A DNA stretch of 64,000 nt, taken from contig WBMZ01015587.1 of NCBI GenBank assembly GCA_013400975.1, positions 1 through 64,000 on the forward strand, written 5' to 3'. Both the position numbers and the translations under genes were made by a program. Under the pieces are notes generated by a model. The model saw nothing but the letters and a program-made list of their open reading frames with translations, was not told the DNA's origin and ran no database searches. Positions 1 through 11,450 of this stretch are shown here, one piece after another; the stretch's first letter is position 1, and the number at the start of each line of letters is the position of its first letter. This DNA comes from Atrichornis clamosus (lineage: Eukaryota > Chordata > Aves > Passeriformes > Menuridae).

Positions 1-1560
1 AGGCCTTGCAAACCCAATGCAATGACCTGAGAGCCCTCTGGTATTGTGCCTTTGACAGGTGAGTATTCCAGTAGATGCCTCACTTTCCAGTAAATCCCAT
101 ATCAATTCAATCAATAACACATCACACCCTTCTGTAGATGATGACGATACAGAAAGCCATGTTTGAGATCTCTCTCCCCTGACAAACTATTCAGAATTCT
201 TCTCTCTGAAAGACAGAGGACAGACACATACAAATCATGTCAAACAATTATAAAAGTTATGGTCCTGTTGTCTGTATTTATCAATAAATAGAATACACCA
301 GCTCTCTCATCTAAAGGTTTGCTGACATTCAAAGTTTTCTTGATTTATTTACCCCACTGAGGGAACAGTAGAATGGAAAAGCAAGCATACAGGCTTTTTG
401 CTTCACACACAAGGAATACAGAAGATAAAACTTTGAAACCGCATTTTGTGAAATGTTTTTGCATTATTTTATTCTAATAGTAAACACTGTGGCATAAAAA
501 TAGTCTTTACATGGAAAACATATTCTTCCCAGCTCACAATACACTCTTAATTTGACATTTGAAGTTAAAAATGAATGGGACTGGTGGTTTGGTCAAAGAA
601 CATATATTTTTACTGACATAATAGAAGGTTGCTGGCAAGTTTCATTACATTTATTACAACTGTAATTGTCTTTAAAATCATATAAGTGAACAGAGTGATT
701 TCAGAAATTAGAAGAAGCAGTCCTATGGAAGTATGACAAAGTTCTGCTTTTTTACTTTCTTAAAATAAAACTAGTAACTTTACCCTTTGGATTAATCACT
801 ACAAGATACATTCAGAGCTTGGCTAGCATTTTCTGAAAATTCTAATTTTTAAAAATTTGATAAGAAAGATTAAAATTAATGTTACTCATGGATCAGATTG
901 AAATTCTTCAAATTTTCACTAATATTATTTCACATTATCGGATGGACATTTAAAAAAATTAAATTCAAGAAAGTATTTGAATGGTTAGTTAGAGAAGTTT
1001 ATAAATTTATTTCTGCAAAAATATACCTAGAAACAGTTTTTCTACTGTCTATACAAAGTACTGAATTTTAAACTAACACTGATGGGACAATTGTGGTTGG
1101 ACTTGTTTGGGATTTTTACCATCTAGAAGGAATGTTAGTACTGGTGAATTTTTAAGCATGTCCACACACAGCAGTTATGCTATTTGTAAATCATATGCAA
1201 AAAATCCCCATTTGCATGCAGTGAGATTTAGACCAGCTATGAATCCCACAAAAATCCCATGTCGCATTCCATAAAAATAAAGATGTTTAGCCACTGTTTT
1301 GAAAGAATTAATTGCTTATGTTCACAGAAACACTGACCATACTTCAAAACCTAGTGAAAGGATCCTACTAAGAGAATCAGTATATCTCCTCTGAAATAGT
1401 TTGCAGAATTTCTCCCATAACTACCTCAAAGGCTGTTTCATTTTTGGAACAAATACTGTGGTGTTTATACAACAGAAACCAGATTCACTGTACATAGTAG
1501 AAGGACACATAAAAAAGGACTCCCAGCCCATTCTGTGGAGTGGGAATCTCCCAGGGGAAG
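1..1560. other. Unique AT-rich DNA, nothing recognised
   Basis: Non-coding by appearance, with stops in all frames. I see no repeat family, RNA gene or promoter. Confidence 0.6.
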
Positions 1561-1585
1561 GTGGGTGATGTTGACATCACTAAAG

Positions 1586-1626
1586 AGCTCTATAGGAATT
1601 CCAATAAACAGCTCTATAGGAATTCT
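1586..1626. repeat. 24-bp tandem duplication
   Basis: AGCTCTATAGGAATTC occurs at 1,586-1,601 and again at 1,610-1,625, giving two copies with a 24-bp period. It sits in otherwise unique AT-rich DNA. Confidence 0.85.
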
Positions 1627-2029
1627 GCTGATGTAATTTTTTTCTCTCAAAGTGAGCACCTCACTTCTTGGTCAACCTTGATCACACTTTTGCAGTGTTT
1701 GTTCATCTCTCATTCCTCAAAACACAAATTTTGCCATAATAATTTCCTAATATTGCAACCTTCTTTTTTGTGTCTTTCATTGGCTGCAATTTACCCTGTA
1801 CCAGCAGCTGGGTGACATTCTAGCCTGAATCCATTTTCTCTCTTTTTCTGAAGTTCTGTTTGCCGAAGATGTATTGGTGATCAAAATATGAATAGTCTGA
1901 GGTTCCACTTGCCACATCTCATCTTTTTTTAATATAGGCTTCAAAATATTGCATTTCTTGGTCATAAATGGAGCCAAATCAAAATGTATTCAAGATTTTT
2001 GATTGGCAACAGACAGAAAAAGGAAGAAG

Positions 2030-2065
2030 TTGGAGGAACAGGGATAAAATTGGAGGAACAGGGAT
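2030..2065. repeat. 20-bp tandem duplication
   Basis: TTGGAGGAACAGGGAT is present at 2,030-2,045 and 2,050-2,065 with a 20-bp period. It is a short local duplication with no evident function. Confidence 0.8.
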
Positions 2066-3076
2066 TTCTCTTAACTTAGAGATCATTTAGTCATTAAACT
2101 CTTTACCACAAAGTGTATAAGGAACCAATCAATTATAATCAAGCAGTTCATAGGTCTTCCTAGAAGAATCTGAAAGTGGGATAGAAAAAGTTATTCAAAA
2201 CTCTCAAGCATATTTTAGACAGAGGCAGAAAACACAAAAATTATTTTGTTTTTTTGCTGTAACTAGTAACTACTGAATTTTGTTACAGACCTTTTCACAG
2301 ATGGTCATACCTACCTTGCAAGACCTAAAGCAGATACTCCCTAAGGTCAATTTGTGAGGGACTAGATCTGGCAGGAGCATCATGCACTTTTCAAAATGCT
2401 CTCCCAGTTCTGCTGGCCACAAATTCTTTACTGACAGCAAACAATGATTTAGATCTCGAGAGGTTACTGAATTCAACTGTTGTACTTCACATCCTAATTC
2501 AGCTTGAGTCACTTTCACCTCTTAACCACAGTCCTTGAAATTTCCATCATCACATCCTTCTCTCATGTCTTCTAGCTTCTGGGTCAGCATGTGAGTTAAT
2601 GCCTGTTTAATACTTTTTGGTGTGCTTCTCCTCAGCAGTCAGTGTCCGTGACATATGCAGGCCATGTGTCCTAAGACTTGCTCTTGCTCATTGCAGCAGT
2701 TCCCTCTCTCTCTCACTCCCTCTGTCTTTCTTCTCTAATGGGTCACGGTTCCAACAACAGGAAAGAAATCTCTGTTCAATGTCTTCACCTAGTTTGCTGT
2801 CCTTTCTCATTATTTTAGATGTGGTGAGGACTGGACTCCAAGACCATTCCAGACAAGCCTTCAAGTCAAGCTCCCATGATTTCCATAGAGGTCCTCATGC
2901 CTTTCAAGAAGAATCATGATTGGCTCCATTTCAGGTCCCATATACTTTTGAACTCAAGAACATCTTCTGATCTATTCTGACGCTTACCTTAACCTCAAAG
3001 TAAAGTAGGCAAGTAAGGTCTTGAGCATGCTAGAGTATGCATACCAGGCTGGATGTTGCCTCTCCAGGTTTATCTG

Positions 3077-3125
3077 CATTGCACAAAACCGAAGACTGAA
3101 ACATTGCACAAAACCATTACTGAAA
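3077..3125. repeat. 25-bp imperfect tandem duplication
   Basis: CATTGCACAAAACC starts at 3,077 and 3,102. In both copies it is followed by an ACTGAAA-type stretch, so the whole 25-bp unit is duplicated with a few changes. Confidence 0.75.
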
Positions 3126-5382
3126 CTTTTCTGGATAAATAGACACACTCCTCCACCTGGGTAAGACCAATCAAGGCACTGCTTTCTGCTATACTTTTAA
3201 GCATACTGCCAGCCTCCATACCCTGAAATCTTACAAATAACTTGACTAATATTTCAGCTATCCTAGTGCTTCTGTGTTGAAAAACACATCTAGCATTCTA
3301 GGGGGTGCTTGAACATCTGATAATATCCTCTAGACCAGAAGAAATAAAGTCATAGCACTTTGGTGTAGCCTTGAAATGCAACCATTTGAAATACCAGGAA
3401 GTGACTTCTTTTAGCACATTTAATGTAAGGATATGATTGTATGCATCAGAGCTGCAGTTAGGATCCAATTTCTACCCCATTCAATGCAGTCGGTCCCATC
3501 CTTGAGGCTGCAGAGAGTCCTGGCATCACTGAAATAGAAGTCTGTTTGCTCTGGTAGTTTGGGTTGGTTTACTGCGATTTCACAGTTTTGCAACAGTTTT
3601 ATTGTACATTATTGTCTGCATGAGGCAAAGAGAAAGTTCAAGAGAGAAATACCAGGACTTCTGCCAGGCTAGAGATGCTTCCTGCAGCAGTTCTCCTGTA
3701 GGTGGGATGCAACGTATTTAATGCTGCCATAAAGGGTTCAAGATTTATTAGAAGCAGGCAAAAATCATTCCCTTCACAATGCAAAAAGTACTTTAGTAGT
3801 CTTCTAATATTCATCATCGTTTTTGTGTGGCATCCGTGGGCTCTCTCAGCAGCTAGAATACAAATGGAGAAAAGAGACTCCCTGCCACAAGGACCTTATG
3901 ATCTAGTCTTTCAGAAAGTGTGCTGAAGGTAGTGATAGGCTGGAGAGAAAGCAGACAAAATGAAGCAGTTATACACTGGGAATAAATCCATGTCCCAGCA
4001 AAAAGACCAGGTAGAACAGCTTATGCTGCTTTTTACATTTTGGAAATGACAGAAAGGAAAAGTTCTGATAAACTGACTTCTTTTAAAGTTTAAGGGAAAT
4101 ACATTTTTTTACTTGGGACCTTGATATAATGGGATCAATAGAGTGGAGGCCATTCAAACCCTTAGAGCCTCACTGTGGTAAGAATGTGCTTCTCAGGTGT
4201 TCTGGTAGTACTCACATGATTGTAACTTTATTCCCTCTACCTTTTCCTACTGCAAAGGAGAATAAGGTTACTACTTTAAATGTAGGCATTGTTGTACAAA
4301 GGGCCAAAGCAATGTTGCATGAACTGTTTCCATGCTTTTTTGCCAGGCAGTTTTATAGGCTCTGGCAATATTACAGCAATGACTTGAATCTATTTCTTTG
4401 GGAATTAATTCATCAGAGTTCACTCACATCATATTTTGAGCAATGGAGGCAGTGTTTTGCAAATTTTTAAAAGTACTTAAGAAATGCCTCACTCAGCATG
4501 AAGAAAGTATGAAGAGTTAATTCCTAGGTTCTCCCATATTCTGAACTATAAGAACAACAGGCCAGATTAAAACTGAGAGCACTCTTTAGCTTAAATAGAG
4601 TGAATCTTAGCAATGAATTTGGGTTTACTGTGCCAAACTGTTGTTTGGATTTTAGGGTAAAGCTTTCTTTTCCTTAACTAATTATTGCCTGGTTATCCTT
4701 AAGAAAAGCTCAATATTTTCCATTACTCATAGCATCTTGCATTGTTATGTGGGATTTATTCCTGCATATAGATAAAATGGAGATCATCCTATCTCTCTAT
4801 TTTATTGTTAGTCATCATTGCCTCTTACTTAAGAAAGATGTTATGGGTTTTCAGACTTTATTGAAGATTTTCAGGTTATGCAGAGCTTAAGTCACAATCT
4901 CTAAATCCTGCACTTCGCAGAAATAAAAAAAACCCCCACCCTAACCTTCTAAAGACAGGAACATTCCTTTCTTATATGAAAAAAAAATGCATCTGACTGC
5001 TGCCTCTGTGACAGATGTACCATGCAGCACCCTAGATCACACGATGTATCACATGCATATTAGGGGTAATTCCTTAGCCCAGTCTCTTTCACATAATAGG
5101 ATTCAACAGAGTACATTTCAGAGCAGAGGGGCTTCAGCTGAATGGGAGGCTCCTTGAGAAAGTCACAGCAGGACCTCTATAGGAACAGATTTTGGTTATA
5201 AAGGAAAGGATTCCTCAAGATGGTACCTCGTTTAAGGGTCACAAATACTTACAGCAAGACTCTGCAATTGAATGGGGCTGTCAAAGAAAGCAACAGAATC
5301 ACACAAGTAATCACAGCAAACTGTATCCAAGACTCCATGTGATTTACCTCATTTATTTTGACACTGGTCATTCTGTCCTTCA

Positions 5383-5700
5383 TTGGTCTTAATGTCAGCT
5401 TTCACCTCCATAGTGTCTGCCAGTCTCAATGGTGGTGATGATGAAGATGGTGGAAATACCATAAAGACTCATGTACTCGATGCCATTAGTTTGCTGTTCG
5501 TAGGAAGAGATGGAGGTGGAGGTAGTTTTCCAGTGAGGCAGCTGTGGAACACCGGCACTAAGTCTGGGACAGAGCTCCCCCTGATGGTGTTCTGCCAGTG
5601 TAGATGCATTGACGGGACTCCCAGGTGCTGCCCCGCCAATTTCTACCGCAGCAAAGGCTGTTCTTACCAGCTCGGTCTGTAAAAATCTCCCACTGCGTCC
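5383..5700. other. GC-richer segment of unknown origin
   Basis: It holds a 99-codon open frame on the + strand whose product is rich in G, D and C but matches nothing I know. The wording GAGCTCCCCCTGATGGTGTT CTGCC and CAGTGTAGATGCATTGACGG faintly recalls old sauropsid DNA-transposon fragments. It is unresolved. Confidence 0.3.
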
Positions 5701-5807
5701 CCCCCTGAAAACGGCTTATGGATACTACAGAGCAAGACTCGTATTTTTGTCACTAAACATCAGAAATCCCTCTCATCCCTAAAGACAAATACACTGGTTC
5801 TGTTGGT

Positions 5808-5850
5808 GGCACTAAACCATGGTACTAAACCGTGGCACTAAACCATGGCA
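5808..5850. repeat. 13-bp minisatellite, three copies
   Basis: GGCACTAAACCAT is repeated three times in tandem (5,808-5,820, 5,821-5,833, 5,834-5,846) with two substitutions in the middle copy, then decays into GGCACTGC. Confidence 0.85.
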
Positions 5851-6484
5851 CTGCTAAAGGCCTCACAGACAGCAGGCAACAGAGTAAATAATAAGAGCAT
5901 TTGTTGGGCAGTTGTTGTTGTTGCATTTTCTCTCACTAATCGCTTTGCCATGTAGAATAAACTAGCTCATGATTATTTGAATCCTTGAGCTCAGCAATGC
6001 TGTTAACATGTAACAGAGTTTGTGTCTGATGATCCTCCAAAATAAACTGACTATATGCGAAGTGACAGGGAAACTTGGTCATCAGATGTAAACCTCCACT
6101 ACAGGCTAGCACTATTGCCAAGGCCAAGTACTGAAAAATCATGAGTTGGATCTCTTAAAAATCACAAAATTCTCTTTGAAATCATGACTGTTATATAAAC
6201 TAGCATATTTTGGTTTTGATTGTTTTTTACATTGTCTAGTGGTCCTTGGAGCCTTCAGGCTACATGAGTGATACTTTTTATTTCCAGACTTTTCCCACAA
6301 TATATGGTCTTGAAACACTTTTCTTTGATATACGAATACTGACATTTTAACAAAAATCATATGATTCCTCAAACTAGGTCTTTAATGAAGACACCAAGAC
6401 CCTTGCAATAAAATGGAGCTAGGGAGACTTGCATGGTCTCAGCATAGAGCTACTGAATAAAAACTTTGAATTATAAACCTGTCT
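5850..6484. other. Unique non-coding DNA with a small (GTT)4 run
   Basis: A GTTGTTGTTGTTG run lies near 5,912. Otherwise I see nothing. Confidence 0.55.
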
Positions 6485-6562
6485 GAGACAAAAATCTTTA
6501 CCTCAATTCCCAGACAAAAATCTTTACTTCAGTTCCCAGACAAAAATCTTTGCCTCTAGTTC
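6485..6562. repeat. 26-bp minisatellite, three copies
   Basis: Three consecutive 26-bp units (6,485-6,510, 6,511-6,536, 6,537-6,562) share the core AGACAAAAATCTTT followed by a CCTCAATTCC-like half. A handful of substitutions separate the copies. Likely length-variable between individuals, by analogy with other minisatellites. Confidence 0.88.
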
Positions 6563-9500
6563 AACTTCAGAATCTGCACAGCAGGATTAATAGTACTTTA
6601 TCCCGGGGCTTAATGAATATGGTGATTTTCCCATTTATCTTACTCAAATATCTTGAATGCAAAAAGACTTTGCAAATTCTATATACTATTATTCTATACT
6701 CTCTTTTGGTTTATCCTCAAACAAAAAACACAGTCATAGCAAACATTCAGGTTTTTAATTTTCCTAACCAACATGCCTTAGAACAGGGTTTTTTCTGTAG
6801 AAAATAACAGTCAGGAGGGCATAGAACCCAGCCTCAGTGGGATGCCTGCTCTCTGATTTGCAGTCACTCCCGGGGCTGGCTGGCATGGCGCGGCGCAGCT
6901 CTGCCTGTCAGTGCTAGTGGAATATTCCATTATACATTAAACAATGTTTTCCAAAACAGATGAGTTATTTCTTACTGAAAACAACAATAGCAACCCAAAA
7001 CCCTGGAAGAAAACTTAAATCATTTGTATTACCCAAACAGCAGGGCACGGACTATCAGTGCAGTTTCGTTCACAGTGCTGTTGCCAGAGCCACACCTAAT
7101 GACCTCCTGAGATGATCGTCGTGCCCTGGGATGGTACCATAAGCATAGGCATTAATTTAGTATGAGCTACAGTGATTAACTTCAAATGACTGGCTGAAAA
7201 GATGTTGTGAGATTCTTCTGTCAGAAAAACAGGCTAGCCAATAAACACTGGCTATCACACTTTGCATTTAGATCACTCCCTTTATCCAAAGCACATTATA
7301 AATATCAGAGATTTTTTTGTCTCACCCTGGACAGACAGATAAAACATCGTTTAAGAAGCTCCACAGGGAGCAAAATCAGTCATCTGCATTTTCTATTAAC
7401 AACACAAATGAGTGGTTCAAGGTCCAGTGATTCTGTCCCCCACATTTCCCTAAATAGCCAAGTGCTGCAATATTGCTGCAGTTTAAGCACTCGAGTCACA
7501 AACTGCAGTCAAAGTCACTGGCACAAGATCATTAGAAAATTACTCCCTTAGTCTGCTAATGTCCCAGGTTCGTATCCTAACTAATTCTTGTAGGAAATGT
7601 ATTACTCGTTATCACAGAAGTTTAGTACATGATTCACACTTTCTGGAAGGTTTAATGTTATTCTTGAAAAACACAACTTTAATTTTTCAGATTTTCTGTT
7701 GTGAACCAATATAAATCACTCTGTAGAGCTAGGGACATGTTTTAGGGAGGCAGTTTCTCCTTTATTTTGACTTGTACTTCTCCCAGGGGCATATCTGAAG
7801 GAAGTTACTGTACACATGGTGTATGTAGGATTTAATAAATAGGAAAGACATGAAATTTAAGTGATTTTTGGCAGTTATCCCTTTGTAAATGTTAGCTTTT
7901 TCCCTGCAAAGGGTGTGTAACCCTTAGTGAATCAGCCTTTTAGTGTTTTATTTGGTAACAGACTTAATAGTATGTTGTACAGTGTCTAAAGGCTTAAGAT
8001 TAAAATGATACGTATCCGGTAAAAGGACTGAGCTAATCCCCACCAGCTGGAATACAGTGCTGAGGGGCCCTCCTTTCTGGATGGATTTTGCATTGGAATT
8101 AAGACCTCTTCTTAAAACAAATGAAAGAAAGTTTGCAGAACTGAAGACATACAGTAGTACAGGAAAATGAAGTTGCAGCAATAAAGCTACAGAAACCCTT
8201 CTTTTGACTGGCTCCAATCATCCAGCCTAGCTCACAAAAAGCATCTGGCCCTGCTTGCTGCAATGCTGGGGCAGACAGCCCTTCTCTGCTGTATGCAGGC
8301 ATCAGTCTAATAAAAAGCCTTCTTCCCGATTTGGAAGATGTATTACTTCTGGATTCAAACGCTTCCAAAAATATATGATATGTAGAAAATACTCCTCATT
8401 TGCCAGAAACACACTGGAGTTTTGCTTACATTACATTCTTCCCTTGTATATGTTTAACAAAAAGAAAAAGAGGGGAGAAGGGAAAGAGGCTGTAATACAT
8501 TGAACTAAAAACTTTCATCACAATGATAAGATATAACTTTGGGTAAAGAGACTGGGAGACAGCTCAGTCAATACTGTCTTGAAATCTTCTTTTACACCTC
8601 TTTCTGAAGTATAAATATGGACCTCATCCAGTTTTCCCAATCTGAACGACTTTGGCTGGGGGAGGTTGGTATGGAAGTCATTTCCCTTTTAGGTGCAGTA
8701 GCTGCTTTCCACAGACTCAACAAAGACATGAAATATCATTAACATCTGATTCTGAAAGGCTGACAACCACTTCTTTGTTTTACACAGCCGTCCAGGGAAA
8801 GCTGCTGTGTATTACCATATCACAAGCAAAATTATACCTATTAAGCTCTGATAGGAGCTCTGGAATATTTCTCTCATTTGTTCTGGGATACGGTGATTGA
8901 ATATGTCTATTGTTTTCACAATTGGCATTTCATAATTTAAATGGTACTATGTGTAAACATTGCTTCAGCTAGGGGTGAGTATTGCTGGGCCAGACTCCTA
9001 AGCCTGAGAGACCTGTTTTTGATGCCATTTTAAGGATAAGGGCTAAAAACTCCCATACTGAAAAGCCAGAAAGAGGTGAGATAGTTTGTCCGGTGGGTGC
9101 TGAATCACAGTAGATAATAGTCTCCTCCTTCTTCAAACGAGCAGGAAGACTCTGCAGGCCTCAGCAATGCTTCTCTGCTCCACAATAGAAGGAAAGCAAG
9201 TTGAAAGTCTTGCCCAGGGCATTTCTCAGTTCCAGAAGTCATTGGAAAAGGAATAGGGAAATGCCACTTTTTATGTGTGCTTAATTCTACAAAACAATCA
9301 AAGCATTCCTCTAAGTTATTTTAGAAGGTGCAAAAAAAGCATCTTTGTTTTCCTCTAATTCTCTCTAACAGCCCATCAGGATCACACTATTAGTGCTAAA
9401 ACCTTCTATCAGAAATTAAACATCTTTGTTATATACAAGATAAAAGATTTACAACACTTTTCCTTTCCTCTTTTTTTTCTTTTTGGTTGACTGTAGGAAA

Positions 9501-9757
9501 AGAAAATAGAATTTTCAAGTAATGTTGTTAGCTAATTATTTGCAGGACTGAGCAAATCCTCATCAGATGATGAAGTTTTTTTATAATACACAAAATTAGC
9601 ATAAAATAAACCTAATACTATAAACTAAATGTTTTATTTGAAGGGAAGACTTAAACCTGCATGTCTAAACTGATCCAGTTTTAATTGTTCTCAGGTTCTG
9701 AAGTCTTGTAGCAAGCATAAATAAAAACTTTCCAGTTCCTCTCTCAGAAAGAGTAGT
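6563..9757. other. Unique non-coding DNA
   Basis: No gene or clear repeat. A small GC-rich spot (CTGGCATGGCGCGGCGCAGC, about 6,880-6,900) and the repeat-free stretch 7,030-7,190 have the look of conserved non-coding sequence but give no firm signal. Confidence 0.5.
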
Positions 9758-9906
9758 TAAGCACTTTTATCCACCCCCATTTTACACAGAAAATGAAAGG
9801 AAATACTTTGGTGAAAGGTCAAAAAGAGCATTTGTGCCAGATCTGGAAACAGAAGTGTTATCTGCTGCCTTCTAGACATTTGCTTTAACCACATCCTTCC
9901 TTCCAA
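9758..9906 (-). mobile_element. MIR-like tRNA-derived SINE relic, with head and core
   Basis: The + strand reads ATCCACCCCCATTTTACACAG, then GTGAAAGGTCAAAAAGAGCA, GTGCCAGATCTGGAAACAGA, GCCTTCTAGACATTTGCTTTA and ACCACATCCTTCC. On the minus strand this is the standard order of amniote MIR-like SINEs: tRNA-like head with 'ggttaaagc', then 'tctgccac', 'tgtgacctt', and finally 'tgtaaaatgggg'. It is the best-preserved of the SINE relics in this window. The subfamily cannot be fixed by eye; an amniote MIR1-type element is likely. Such elements stopped moving long ago and are non-coding. Confidence 0.75.
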
Positions 9907-10914
9907 TACCCTGCAACTTCTTTTCACCCCTAAACCCAAACATGTCTTTACTGCTTATTTCCCCCTATAAGGCACCTGAAATATAAACTGGAAAAAAGAA
10001 TGCAAAAACTTCACATAAGGCATTTATGTCCCTCTTTTGTTCATTTTTTCTTTAATATTCTGCTGAAAACATCTCCTGGAAATTCAGAGTAATGTTGCAA
10101 ACTGACATGCTGCACAAAGATACTTATAGGTAATATCACCAAGTAGCCTGATCTCTTAGGAATACAAAAAAATATTATAGTTAAGCTTTGCTGTTTAAAA
10201 CTCAGTCCTTGGTAGTATTTGCAGGGATGGTAATGAAAGCATTACTCTGGTAAAGACTTGGCTCTTAAGATACCTTGAGCTCACACTAACAGATCACCCT
10301 GGAAGAGACATTTGCCCTCTCCCAGAAGTACTGCATATATGTAAATAAGATAAATTACATTTGGAATGTAATGCTCCTGTACCACTTTTTTGCTCCGTTT
10401 GCAGAAAGGTACCCTTCAGAGGGCATGTTGGAAGGGAGGTAAGCCTGCTGTCAGAGCACGGCAGGAGAAGCTGTTAGTTCAAATTCATACTTATGCTGCC
10501 CTCACCCGCAATATAAGTCTAAGATCAAACACTATGCATTTGATCATATTTAGCATATTTCAAAGAAAAATAGCCAAGGCTGTATTTTGAACTTTCAGTT
10601 AATCTATATTAACGAACTGTCTCCACTTATTTTGATAGATATGTCTTTTTCAATCATGAGAGAAAAAAAAAAAGCAAGAGCAAGATGTGCTTTTCATTCT
10701 CTCACTCCATCCCTGGTTTTGCCCACCTCACTAAACAGACCATTTATAATCACTTTATTAACCTACTTGCTGAATTTATATTCCTAAAGCTCTTCCACTC
10801 CAGTGTCTGTCTTTTCCTGGTGTCAGGCAACTGGCTGCAACTGCTACAAAATCTCAAAACTTTGTTGCTAGTAGTTCAGTCGGTCTAAAATTTTCATACA
10901 GTGTATTAGGCTGA
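9907..10914. other. Unique non-coding DNA
   Basis: Nothing recognised. A short A-tract lies near 10,663-10,673. Confidence 0.55.
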
Positions 10915-11450
10915 AGTAAAGCATGCACAGATGCAATGCCATTGGGGTTTTCTACCTACTTGTAGTGGCTTTTAATTTGCTCCATTAAATTAATAGCAAG
11001 GCATTTTTATGTCGAGTTTCTTGCTTGCACTACAAATTACATTGAGGTTTGTGTACAAACATGGTGATTCTCACCCTGTTTAGTAGCACAAAATCTGAAA
11101 TACAGACCTGTTTTTTGAGGACTTTCTCTGCTCAATTTTAAAAAATCTCATGGAAAATTTCTGCATTTTTAGTACTAGATTTAAAGCAAAACCAGCCTAA
11201 AGTGTTTAGTTTATTTTATTATCATGTTCCACACCTGCAAAATACACTGATAACACACTGTTTTTTAGGGCTGGATAGTGTGAAACAATATCTGTTTGTG
11301 GAAATAATAAATATTTTTCCCTTATTTTTAGATCACCCTCTTGATTTTACTCAGTAATTTGGCATATTAATATTTCTTTAAAAAAATCTAAGTTTTTTTA
11401 AGGATACTGCCACTTCTATTTTATGCAATTCAATTAGCTTCTGCAAAAAG
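10915..11450. other. Candidate conserved AT-rich non-coding block
   Basis: A stretch with TTAATTTGCTCCATTAAATTA and TGTACAAACATGG (a forkhead-like core) is free of recognisable repeats. Many in-frame stops on both strands rule out a long exon. Low-certainty texture call. Confidence 0.22.

Larger units (their letters stand above)
1630..5380. other. Unique non-coding DNA
   Basis: Apart from the small duplications at 2.03 and 3.08 kb, I recognise nothing. Open frames of 60-113 codons here have no domains and look random. Confidence 0.55.

Noticed and set aside
6485..6562. CRISPR-like array
   Set aside because: The 26-bp units are directly adjacent with no spacers, and the DNA is eukaryotic. 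It is a minisatellite.
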